Below are positions 1 to 6,147 of a stretch of DNA of 7,728 nucleotides, one piece after another. Each line of letters starts with the position of its first letter. The stretch's first letter is position 1. The position numbers and the translations under genes were made by a program. Below the pieces are notes generated by a model. The model did no database searches. It was given only the letters and a program-made list of their open reading frames with translations, and had not been told where the DNA came from. Source of the stretch: Pseudomonadota bacterium (lineage in GTDB: Bacteria > Pseudomonadota > Alphaproteobacteria > Acetobacterales > Acetobacteraceae); the NCBI GenBank assembly GCA_021805485.1, contig JAJZFF010000157.1:1-7728 (forward strand), written 5' to 3'.

Positions 1-1
1 C

Positions 2-2128
2 CGCGCCGACGCCGTGATCGCCACCCCGCCCGCCACCGGCGCGATCACCACGAGCCCCGGCCATGCGCCGCCCACCAGCACGCCCGGCACCCCGCTGCCC
101 ACCGGCAGCGGCGATGTCTCGCTCGACTTCGCCGATACCGACGTCCGCGCCGTCGTCGCGCAAATCCTCGGGAACATGCTGCACGTCACCTACACGATCG
201 ACCCGGCGGTGCAGGGCAAGGCGACGCTGCGCACCGCGCACGACATCCCCGCCGCCTCCCTGATCCCGACGCTGCAAACCCTGCTCGCGCAGAACCACGC
301 CGCCCTCATCCGCAGCAACGGGCTCTACCAGGTGGTCCCGGCGGACAAGGCGGCGGCCGCCCTCGCCACCGCGCCGGGGCTCGACGGGTCGAGCGTCGTC
401 ACCCTCACCCATGTCAGCGCGGCGCATCTCGCCGCCGTGCTGCAACCCTATGTCGGCAAGGGCGGCCGGGTGATCGCCGAGCCCGACCGAAATGCCCTCA
501 TCGTCGAAGGCAGCCCGCAGGTGCGCGCCACCCTGCTCGCGCTGATCCGCGCCTTCGACGTCGATGCCCTCGCCGGCCAGTCCTACGCGCTCTACCCCGC
601 GACCGGCCCCAACGCCCGCGATTTCGCCGCCGCCCTCACCCAGGCGCTGCACGCCGGCAAAGCGGGCGGGGTGGTCAAGGTGGTGCCGCTGGTGCGCATC
701 GGCGCGGTGCTGGTGATCGCCCCCTCCGGCGCGGCCGTGCGCGCGGCGGACCGGGTCTATCGCACTCTCGCGCGGCAGGAAGCGGCGACGCGGCGGGCCT
801 GGCACGTCTATTACCTGCGCAACAGCCGCGCCGAGGACGTCGCCGAGGTGTTGCAGGAAGCCTTCACCCCCAACGACGTGACGGCCCAGCCCTCCGGGCC
901 CGACACCACCGGCGGCACCGCCCCCGGCGTTTCGGCGCAGATGCTGATGGGATCGGGCGGGCTTGTGGGCAACGCGGCCGGCGGCAGCGCATCCGGCACC
1001 GGCGCCACCTCCGGACTCGGCGCAACGCCCGGCACCGCCTCCGGTCTCGGCGCCGGTCTCGCAACTCCCGCCGCAACACCCGCATCGGCAACGTCGGCAT
1101 CGGCCCACGCGGCGGCGAGCAATCCGCTGCTCGGCCCGCTCGGCGGCGGCGCTGGCGGCGGCGGCGATTCCAGCGGCCTGCGCATCCTTGCCGATCCCCG
1201 GCAGAACGCGATCCTGGTGCGGGCGGACGCCTCGGAAAACGCCTCGGTCGAGGCGATGCTCCGCAAGCTCGACATCGAGCCGCTGGAAGTCGAGATCGAC
1301 GCGACGATCGCCGAGGTCGATCTCAACGGCGCGCTGAAATACGGCACCCAGTTCTTCTTCAAGTCCGGCGGCATCAACGCGGTGCTCAGCACCGGCGCCA
1401 GCGCGGCGCTGAACCAGAGCTTCCCGGGCTTCGTCCTCGCCGGCCACGGCAGCGATGGCGCCCCGCTCGCGATCTCCGCCCTGCAATCGGTCACCCAGGT
1501 GCAGGTACTCTCCTCGCCGCAGCTCCTCGTGCAGAACGGCCGCACGGCGAACCTGCTGGTCGGCAACCTCGTGCCCTATCTCTCGCAGACCTCGCAGAGC
1601 ACGCTGACCACCGGCGCGCCGGTCATCAACTCAGTGAGCTACCAGGAAACCGGCGTGATCCTGCAGATCACCCCGCATATCTCGAGCGACGGGCTGGTGG
1701 CGCTCACGGTCTCGCAGCAGGTGAGCAACGTCGCCCCCTCGGTCACCACCCAGGGACTCAACTCGCCGACCTTCTCCGAGCGCGCCGTCTCCTCCAGCGT
1801 CGTCGTGCATGACGGGCAGACGATCGGCCTCGCCGGGCTGATCACCGACAATGTCCAGCGCGGCAATTCCGGCCTGCCCTTCCTCAAGGACGTGCCGTTG
1901 CTCGGCCCGCTCTTCGGCACACAGGACGACAACCGCGCGCGCCAGGAACTGCTGGTGCTGATCACCCCGCATGTCGTCCACGACGCGACCGACGCGACGG
2001 CGCTGACGCGCGACCTCGAACAGGCGCTGCCCAACGCCGCCAACGTGCCGGCCGAGCTGAACGGCCTGCCGATGGACGGATCGGCCGACCCGGAAGCGGC
2101 GCTGCGCCGGCATCTCGGACTGCGCTGA
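2..2128 (+). CDS. gspD: Type II secretion system secretin GspD (5' truncated by window)
   Basis: Outer-membrane channel of the type II secretion system, forming a multimeric ring through which folded periplasmic proteins leave the cell. The frame is open to the window edge and has no signal peptide, so the true start lies upstream; a GTG at 14 is only an internal candidate. Counting from that GTG, a Pro/Thr-rich linker (1-33) precedes an N0 domain (about 34-112, DVSLDFADTDVRAV), then N1 (128-185, with DRNALIVEG), N2 (190-255) and N3, which is split: YYLRNSRAEDVAEVLQEAF (266-284) and ILADPRQNAILVRA (391-404) are separated by about 98 Gly/Ala/Ser/Thr-rich residues. The secretin barrel domain follows (about 423-655), with VQVLSSPQLLVQNG, ITPHIS and the hallmark VPLLGPLFG (627-635). 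The tail after 656 is short and does not clearly resemble a pilotin-binding S domain. gspK starts 2 bp after the stop, so the two are probably co-transcribed. The domain order N0-N1-N2-N3-secretin makes a T2SS assignment much more likely than a type IV pilus or type III secretin. Confidence 0.95.
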   Translation, partial: RADAVIATPPATGAITTSPGHAPPTSTPGTPLPTGSGDVSLDFADTDVRAVVAQILGNMLHVTYTIDPAVQGKATLRTAHDIPAASLIPTLQTLLAQNHAALIRSNGLYQVVPADKAAAALATAPGLDGSSVVTLTHVSAAHLAAVLQPYVGKGGRVIAEPDRNALIVEGSPQVRATLLALIRAFDVDALAGQSYALYPATGPNARDFAAALTQALHAGKAGGVVKVVPLVRIGAVLVIAPSGAAVRAADRVYRTLARQEAATRRAWHVYYLRNSRAEDVAEVLQEAFTPNDVTAQPSGPDTTGGTAPGVSAQMLMGSGGLVGNAAGGSASGTGATSGLGATPGTASGLGAGLATPAATPASATSASAHAAASNPLLGPLGGGAGGGGDSSGLRILADPRQNAILVRADASENASVEAMLRKLDIEPLEVEIDATIAEVDLNGALKYGTQFFFKSGGINAVLSTGASAALNQSFPGFVLAGHGSDGAPLAISALQSVTQVQVLSSPQLLVQNGRTANLLVGNLVPYLSQTSQSTLTTGAPVINSVSYQETGVILQITPHISSDGLVALTVSQQVSNVAPSVTTQGLNSPTFSERAVSSSVVVHDGQTIGLAGLITDNVQRGNSGLPFLKDVPLLGPLFGTQDDNRARQELLVLITPHVVHDATDATALTRDLEQALPNAANVPAELNGLPMDGSADPEAALRRHLGLR
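881..1174 (+). repeat. Low-complexity Gly/Ala/Ser/Thr/Pro insert within gspD N3 domain
   Basis: In-frame segment coding for about 98 residues (roughly 290-387 counted from the GTG at 14) made almost only of G, A, S, T and P, with recurring SGLGA-type units (SGLGATPGTASGLGAG) and a final run of glycines. It lies where secretin N3 domains usually carry a much shorter loop. The reading frame stays open and the N3 sequence resumes cleanly after it, so it looks like a flexible loop and not a frameshift. Confidence 0.7.
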
Positions 2129-2130
2129 GC

Positions 2131-2928
2131 ATGGCGCGGCCCCGCCGGCGCGACGATCGGGGCTTCGCGCTGCTGATCGTGCTGGCGGTGCTGGTGCTGT
2201 TCGGCTTCCTCGTCACCAGGCTGCTGGTCGCCGCCCGCCAGCAGATGGCGATCGCCGGCAACCTGCGCGACGCGGCGGCGGCGGCGGCGGCGGCCGAGGG
2301 CGGCGTGTGGCTCGCCGTCGCCCGGCTCGATGCCGGCGGCGCGGCGCCGGGAGAGGTGCGAATCGGCGCATCGCATGTCCGGCTCGCCACCAGCGGCGTC
2401 ACCGGGCGGATCAACCCCGACACCGCCCCCGCCCCCCTGCTGGCCGCGCTGTTCCGCGTCGGCGGCATGGCCGCCGCACCCGCGCAAAGCCTTGCCGAAA
2501 CCCTGACCGAGGCGCGCGACCCGGCGCTTGCGCCAGCCCGCCTCGCCGCTCTCCGCGCCCGCTACCGCGCCGCCGGCAGCGCCTATGGCCCGCCGCAGGC
2601 GCCGTTCCGCAGCCTGGCCGACCTCGCCAGCCTGCCGGGCATGATTCCGGGGCTGCTCGCCTGGCTGCGCCCGCATCTCTCGCTCTACGCCCCCGCCTTG
2701 CCCGACCTCGCGGCGGCGGATGCGGCGGTGCGCGCGGCGGTGGGGCTGGCCGGGCGGATCGACCTGCCGGGCGGGCATGTCAGCGGCCCGCCGGTGGTAC
2801 GGATCGAGGCCATCGCCACCGGGCCGGGCGTGGCCCGCGCGGCGCGCTGTGCGACCATCCGCCTGACACCGGCGAATGTCGATGCGCCCTATATCGTGCT
2901 GGACTGGTCGGATGCGCGCTGTGGCTGA
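2131..2928 (+). CDS. gspK: Type II secretion system minor pseudopilin GspK
   Basis: Minor pseudopilin expected at the tip of the T2SS pseudopilus in complex with GspI and GspJ. The 265-residue product begins with a basic leader (MARPRRRDDRG), a prepilin peptidase site G11/F12 and a hydrophobic helix (12-33). The +5 position of the mature protein is Ile and not Glu, which is the known GspK exception among pseudopilins. Family features include the Ala-rich helix ending AEGG (48-58), INPDTAPAPLLAALFR (94-109), equivalent to the NLNTA segment of other GspKs, and YGPPQAPFRSLADLASLPGM (152-171), matching the usual Y-G-x-K/P-N/Q-xPFRS...PGM stretch. It is shorter than the roughly 320 residues of well-studied GspKs. 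Two cysteines, C240 and C264, sit near the C-terminus. The start is 2 bp after the gspD stop with no strong Shine-Dalgarno, suggesting translational coupling to gspD. The gene is convergent with gspG. Confidence 0.9.
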   Translation: MARPRRRDDRGFALLIVLAVLVLFGFLVTRLLVAARQQMAIAGNLRDAAAAAAAAEGGVWLAVARLDAGGAAPGEVRIGASHVRLATSGVTGRINPDTAPAPLLAALFRVGGMAAAPAQSLAETLTEARDPALAPARLAALRARYRAAGSAYGPPQAPFRSLADLASLPGMIPGLLAWLRPHLSLYAPALPDLAAADAAVRAAVGLAGRIDLPGGHVSGPPVVRIEAIATGPGVARAARCATIRLTPANVDAPYIVLDWSDARCG

Positions 2929-2940
2929 GCCCGCCTCAGC
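2924..2940. terminator. Short inverted repeat spanning the convergent gspK and gspG stop codons
   Basis: GCTGAG (2924-2929) and CTCAGC (2935-2940) are perfect 6-bp inverted arms around a 5-base loop. Each arm contains one stop codon: the gspK TGA at 2926-2928 and, on the other strand, the gspG TGA at 2936-2938. With only 7 bp between the genes this is the only structure available for termination in either direction. There is no T-tract on either side and the stem is short, so a terminator role is tentative. Confidence 0.3.
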
Positions 2941-3373
2941 GGTTGCAGATCATCCCCGGCGCACCCGGCGCCGCGGTCACGTCCTTCGGCCCTTTCGAAC
3001 ACAGATCATAGGCAAGCCCCGGCCGCGCCGAGGGCGCCTGATAGACAAACCCATGCCCCCACGGGTCGCGCGGCAGCGTGGTCTGCTTCAGATAGGGCCC
3101 GTGCCAGCCGCTCACCCCGGCCGGCTTGCTGATCAGCGCCTGCAAGCCCTGATCGGTCGTCGGATAGCTGCCGACATCGAGCTTGAACAGGTCGAGCACC
3201 GAGCCGATCCGCTCGATCGACTGTTCGGCGATGCTCGCCTTGGCCCGCCCGAGCTGGCTGAGCAGGGCGGGGCCAACAAGCGCGATCAGAAGTCCGAGGA
3301 TGACGATAACGACGAGAAGCTCGAGCAGCGTGTACCCGCCCTCACCGTCAGCCCGTTCTGCCTTTGCGTTCAT
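2936..3373 (-). CDS. gspG: Type II secretion system major pseudopilin GspG
   Basis: Major subunit of the T2SS pseudopilus. I choose the ATG at 3373 (145 residues): it gives a 13-residue leader ending EGG before the prepilin peptidase site G13/Y14, with the conserved Glu at +5 (E18) and the hydrophobic helix LLELLVVIVILGLLIALV (16-33). The frame is open further upstream to a GTG at 3427, but that would give an unusually long 31-residue leader and lacks a ribosome binding site; the ATG itself has only a weak GAG upstream. The GspG signature KLDVGSYPTTDQGLQALISK (64-83) and LPRDPWG (100-106) are present. The C-terminal loop LCSKGPKD (124-131) occupies the usual calcium-binding region. C125 and C143 are the only cysteines and could pair. 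The gene runs opposite to gspD-gspK, unlike the classical operon where gspG is downstream on the same strand, and is divergent from the transglycosylase gene. Confidence 0.93.
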   Translation of the reverse strand: MNAKAERADGEGGYTLLELLVVIVILGLLIALVGPALLSQLGRAKASIAEQSIERIGSVLDLFKLDVGSYPTTDQGLQALISKPAGVSGWHGPYLKQTTLPRDPWGHGFVYQAPSARPGLAYDLCSKGPKDVTAAPGAPGMICNR

Positions 3374-3453
3374 GAACTCGTGACTAACCGAGAGGATGGC
3401 GCAAGCGCCAGCAGCGGCGGCGCGCACGACGGCGATTTCACGGAGATATCACG
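3374..3453. promoter_or_regulatory. Divergent intergenic region between gspG and the transglycosylase gene
   Basis: These 80 bp must hold the start signals of both divergent genes unless transcription enters from elsewhere. I see no convincing -35/-10 pair on either strand. A perfect 6+6 palindrome, TGGCGC-AA-GCGCCA (3397-3410), lies 23 bp upstream of the chosen gspG ATG and could be an operator or a 5'-leader hairpin. GGAG at 3442-3445, 8 bases before the ATG at 3454, is a good Shine-Dalgarno for the transglycosylase. Confidence 0.4.
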
Positions 3454-3852
3454 ATGACCTCCCTGTTGCGCTGCATGATCCTTGCAGCTTCCGTCTATCA
3501 TCTCCCGCCTCGCGTCTTGCCGGTGATCGCACGGCTCGAGGGCGGGCATGTCGGGCTCGTCCGCCCGGATTCCAACGGCACCGCGGATTACGGACTGATG
3601 CAGGTGAACAGTGTCTGGCTCGATGCGATCGCCAGCCGGGCGCGGCTTGGCGCACGCGAAACACGGCGACGCCTGATCGACGATCCCTGCTTCAACATTG
3701 CGGCCGCCGCCTTCATCCTGCGCACCGACATCGACCGCGCGGGAAGCCTGATGCCGGGCATCGGCGACTACCATTCGGCCACCCCGCGGCTGAACGCCGC
3801 CTATCGGGCGCGAGCACTGATGATGGCGCGACGGATGTTCGATCCGCGCTAA
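3454..3852 (+). CDS. Small lytic transglycosylase, SLT domain, IagB/VirB1-like
   Basis: Predicted peptidoglycan lytic transglycosylase, cleaving the MurNAc-GlcNAc glycan bond, of the small family that accompanies envelope-spanning secretion machines (IagB, VirB1, EtgA). The whole 132-residue product is an SLT domain. Catalytic glutamate is E29 in VIARLEGG; DYGLMQVNSVW (45-55) is the SLT core motif; DDPCFNIAAAAFIL (76-89) matches the DPCYN block; IGDYHSATP (103-111) matches the substrate-groove GxYH/N segment. C7 and C79 fall where IagB-type enzymes have their conserved cysteine pair. The ATG has a GGAG 8 bases upstream and the frame is closed by TAA at 3385 with no other start, so the N-terminus is probably correct. 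It shows no standard signal peptide, only a short hydrophobic stretch with one Arg (MTSLLRCMILAAS). The gene is divergent from gspG, hinting at a role in T2SS assembly, which is inference from position. Confidence 0.85.
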   Translation: MTSLLRCMILAASVYHLPPRVLPVIARLEGGHVGLVRPDSNGTADYGLMQVNSVWLDAIASRARLGARETRRRLIDDPCFNIAAAAFILRTDIDRAGSLMPGIGDYHSATPRLNAAYRARALMMARRMFDPR

Positions 3853-3942
3853 ATTCACATTCTTGCAACGGAACTATCACGAAATCGGGAGATTTGATCT
3901 GTATATACTTGCGCGAGGTTAACATTCCGTTGGGAGCGAATC
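3853..3942 (+). promoter_or_regulatory. AT-rich promoter region of the secreted phosphoesterase gene
   Basis: This 90-bp spacer is about 43% GC, far below the flanking genes. TATACT at 3904-3909 is a good -10 candidate, putting the transcript start near 3916 and leaving a leader of about 27 bases; no good -35 lies 16-18 bp upstream, so an activator may be needed. GGGAG at 3932-3936, 6 bases before the ATG at 3943, is a strong Shine-Dalgarno and supports that start over the internal ATG at 3961. Confidence 0.45.
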
Positions 3943-6000
3943 ATGAAACGAGCTTTGACAATGGCTTGTTCGGCGCTGTGCGCGCTGAGCATGACCATGC
4001 AGCCGGCGTTGGCTGAGCAAGACGGGCGCCTCGCCTTCAACCGCCCGGACGACGCCCATGCCTTCGTCGCCGGGCTGATGGACCGCGAGGCCTGGCACAA
4101 TGGCGGCTGGGAGCAGGGCGAACACGGCGAACAACGCCACCACCGCTTCCATCTCACCCACGAGCAGCTCGTCCAGCTCGTGCGCAAGAAGATCAAGTAT
4201 GTCTTCGTGCTGTATCAGGAGAACCGCTCGTTCGACTCCTATTTCGGCACCTTCCCCGGTGCGGACGGGCTCTATTCGCAGCCGGCCGCCAAGACCCCCG
4301 GCTTCGTGCAGGAGCTGGTCAACACCGATGGCAGCACGACGACCATCTCGCCCTTCCGCATCGGCCCGAAGCAATATGCGTGGGACACCGACGACATCGA
4401 CCATTCGCACACCCGCATCGCCGCCAAGATGGACGTCGTCGCCGGCAAGCCGCTGATGGACAAGTTCGCCGTCACCGAGGAGCTGAAATACTCGCCTTCC
4501 GGCAATCCCTCGCTCAAGGCGAAGCAGTTCGGCGAACTCGCGATGGCCTATGAGGATTGCGACACGGTGCCCTTCCTGTGGCGCTATGCCAGCCGCTTCG
4601 TGCTGTTCGACCACGTCTTCCAGAACATCACCGGCCCCTCGACGCCGGGCAACCTGTCGATCTTCGCCGCCCAGACCGGCCTGACCCAATGGGCGCTGCA
4701 CCCGAACGAGGCGTTCAACACCTTCGATCCGACGACCGGGCCGACCGCGACCAACCCGTACGGCCTCAAGGTGACCGAATCCGGGGCTGGCGAGCCGGTG
4801 ATGGATGACAACGATCCGTTCTGGGGCTCGCCGCTCGACCCCAACAAGAACGCCAACGTGCCGGTCAATCCCGGCGATTTCGGCAGCTCCAGCTTTACGT
4901 ACGGCGTGCAGCTCAACCAGACCTACGCCTCCATCGCGATCAACACGATGGGCCGCAACGCCGCCGCGATCACGAAGCACGACAGCGACGCCGCCGGCGA
5001 CCTCGCCGACATCAAGAGCGACATCGCCTACCTCACCCAGTCCGGCCACAAGCAGGTCAACTGGGGTTGGTACGAGGAAGGCTACGACCACGAGCCGACC
5101 GACCCGGCCAACCCGGTCGATGCCAGCGGCACCCACGCCTCCTACATCACCCACCATAACGGCCCGCAATATTTCGGCTATGTCGCCAACAACCCCGACG
5201 AGCGCGCCAACCTGCACGGGCTCGGCGACCTGTTCACCGCACTCAAGGGCGGCAGCCTGCCGGCCGCCGGCGGTGTGTTCTACGTCAAGGGCGGGTTTCA
5301 GAACATCTTCGGCCTGAAGCCGGTCAACCCCGTGGCCAAGGCGCAGACCAACTTCCTCGGCGATGACGACCACCCCGCCTACTCGGATGCGCAGATCAGC
5401 GAGGCGATGGTGGCCAAGGCGGTGAACGCGATCGCCAGCAGCAAATACTGGAAGCACGCCGCGATTATCATCACCTGGGACGACTCCGAGGGCGATTACG
5501 ACCATGTGCCGCCGCCGGTCATCGTCAACGGCCCGGACAAGGAGGTCTTCAAGTTCGGCCCGCGCGTGCCGATGATCGTGATCTCGCCCTATGCGAAGAC
5601 GCATCAGGTCGATCACCAGGATGGCAGCCAGTCCTCGGTGGTGAAGTTCGTCGACGAGGTGTTCGGCCTGACGCCGCTCGCCCTGCTGCCGGATGAGCTG
5701 AAGGGCCGCGCCGAGGGCGAGAGCGAGTTCGCCGAGGCGAATATCGGCCCGTCCGACGCGCTGACCCCCTATGTCGGCGACCTGATGGGCGCCTTCGATC
5801 CGGCCCGCCTGACCGGTCGGGCAGCGCCACTGCCGGCCAGCTACGCCATGATCCCCAACAAGGTGATCATGTCGCTGCCGCACTATGGCGGCAATGGCTG
5901 CCAGGCCGACCACATCGTGCCGACCGATATTGCTAAAGGTATCCGCACATCGGTTCCTTCCGACTTCAATCCGATGCCGAGCACTAATCCTGGAGTTTAA
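3943..6000 (+). CDS. Secreted phosphoesterase, acid phosphatase AcpA / phospholipase C family
   Basis: Exported metal-dependent phosphoesterase of the family that includes acid phosphatase AcpA and bacterial phospholipases C. It is 685 residues long. A Sec-type signal peptide covers 1-24 (basic MKR, hydrophobic core, cleavage after QPALA); no lipobox and no twin-arginine are seen. Family motifs in order: YQENRSFDSYFGTFPGADGL (91-110), with E93 and N94 as metal ligands by analogy to AcpA; GPSTPGNLS (231-239), where S233 or T234 would be the nucleophile; and IITWDDSEGDYDHVPPP (509-525), with D513/D514 in the place of the AcpA Asp-Glu metal pair. FGPRVPMIVISPYAK (538-552) and the SSVVKFVDEVFGL block (564-576) are also typical. 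No transmembrane segment follows the signal. It cannot be told from sequence whether the substrate is a phosphomonoester or a phospholipid. It has its own promoter-like spacer and faces the ABC gene. Lying next to T2SS genes, it is a plausible cargo, since T2SS machines of other bacteria export phospholipases and phosphatases. Confidence 0.9.
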   Translation: MKRALTMACSALCALSMTMQPALAEQDGRLAFNRPDDAHAFVAGLMDREAWHNGGWEQGEHGEQRHHRFHLTHEQLVQLVRKKIKYVFVLYQENRSFDSYFGTFPGADGLYSQPAAKTPGFVQELVNTDGSTTTISPFRIGPKQYAWDTDDIDHSHTRIAAKMDVVAGKPLMDKFAVTEELKYSPSGNPSLKAKQFGELAMAYEDCDTVPFLWRYASRFVLFDHVFQNITGPSTPGNLSIFAAQTGLTQWALHPNEAFNTFDPTTGPTATNPYGLKVTESGAGEPVMDDNDPFWGSPLDPNKNANVPVNPGDFGSSSFTYGVQLNQTYASIAINTMGRNAAAITKHDSDAAGDLADIKSDIAYLTQSGHKQVNWGWYEEGYDHEPTDPANPVDASGTHASYITHHNGPQYFGYVANNPDERANLHGLGDLFTALKGGSLPAAGGVFYVKGGFQNIFGLKPVNPVAKAQTNFLGDDDHPAYSDAQISEAMVAKAVNAIASSKYWKHAAIIITWDDSEGDYDHVPPPVIVNGPDKEVFKFGPRVPMIVISPYAKTHQVDHQDGSQSSVVKFVDEVFGLTPLALLPDELKGRAEGESEFAEANIGPSDALTPYVGDLMGAFDPARLTGRAAPLPASYAMIPNKVIMSLPHYGGNGCQADHIVPTDIAKGIRTSVPSDFNPMPSTNPGV

Positions 6001-6017
6001 CCGGCGCTTCTGCGAGG

Positions 6018-6047
6018 CGTCCCGGCGCATTGCCATGCGCCGGGATG
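6018..6047. terminator. Perfect GC-rich hairpin after the phosphoesterase gene
   Basis: CCCGGCGCAT (6021-6030), loop TGCC, ATGCGCCGGG (6035-6044) form a perfect 10-bp stem. T6020-A6045 adds a pair, then a G-T wobble and C6018-G6047 extend it. It starts 17 bases after the phosphoesterase stop. What follows is only mildly T-rich (GCTCTCAT), so it is either a weak intrinsic terminator or an mRNA 3'-end stabiliser. The stem could also act on the opposite transcript. Confidence 0.55.
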
Positions 6048-6083
6048 CTCTCATCGCGGAACCTCGGTCACCTCGGCGCCAGA

Positions 6084-6113
6084 GCGGCTTCTGATCCGGC
6101 GGCTTCTGATCCG
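6084..6113. repeat. Perfect 15-bp tandem direct repeat
   Basis: GCGGCTTCTGATCCG occurs at 6084-6098 and again immediately at 6099-6113. It lies in the 147-bp intergenic region between the convergent phosphoesterase and ABC genes. Downstream, AATCG-TAAGT-CGATT (6118-6132) is a weak 5-bp hairpin. The rest of the region (6048-6083 and 6133-6147) shows no gene or clear signal, apart from a short doubled ACCTCGG at 6061 and 6070. Confidence 0.8.
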
Positions 6114-6147
6114 ACTGAATCGTAAGTCGATTTCCGAATCTGTTTTC

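Noticed and set aside
14..16. GTG as the real start of gspD
   Set aside because: The frame is open to the window edge, and starting here would leave an outer-membrane secretin without a signal peptide.
1639..2778. 379-residue open frame on the minus strand across the gspD/gspK junction
   Set aside because: It opposes two clearly recognised genes and its product is Arg/Gly/Ala-rich without motifs.
2876..3457. 193-residue open frame on the plus strand, antisense to gspG
   Set aside because: The minus strand encodes an unmistakable GspG; the antisense product has no family features.
3396..4016. 206-residue open frame on the plus strand across the transglycosylase gene, the spacer and the phosphoesterase start
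   Set aside because: It overlaps two recognised genes in a different frame and shows no domain; it has no good ribosome binding site.
3919..6054. 711-residue open frame on the minus strand, antisense to the phosphoesterase gene
   Set aside because: The plus strand has a full set of phosphoesterase motifs, a signal peptide and a ribosome binding site. The antisense product is a low-complexity mix rich in R, G, V, H and A with no recognisable domain, typical of a shadow frame in GC-rich DNA.
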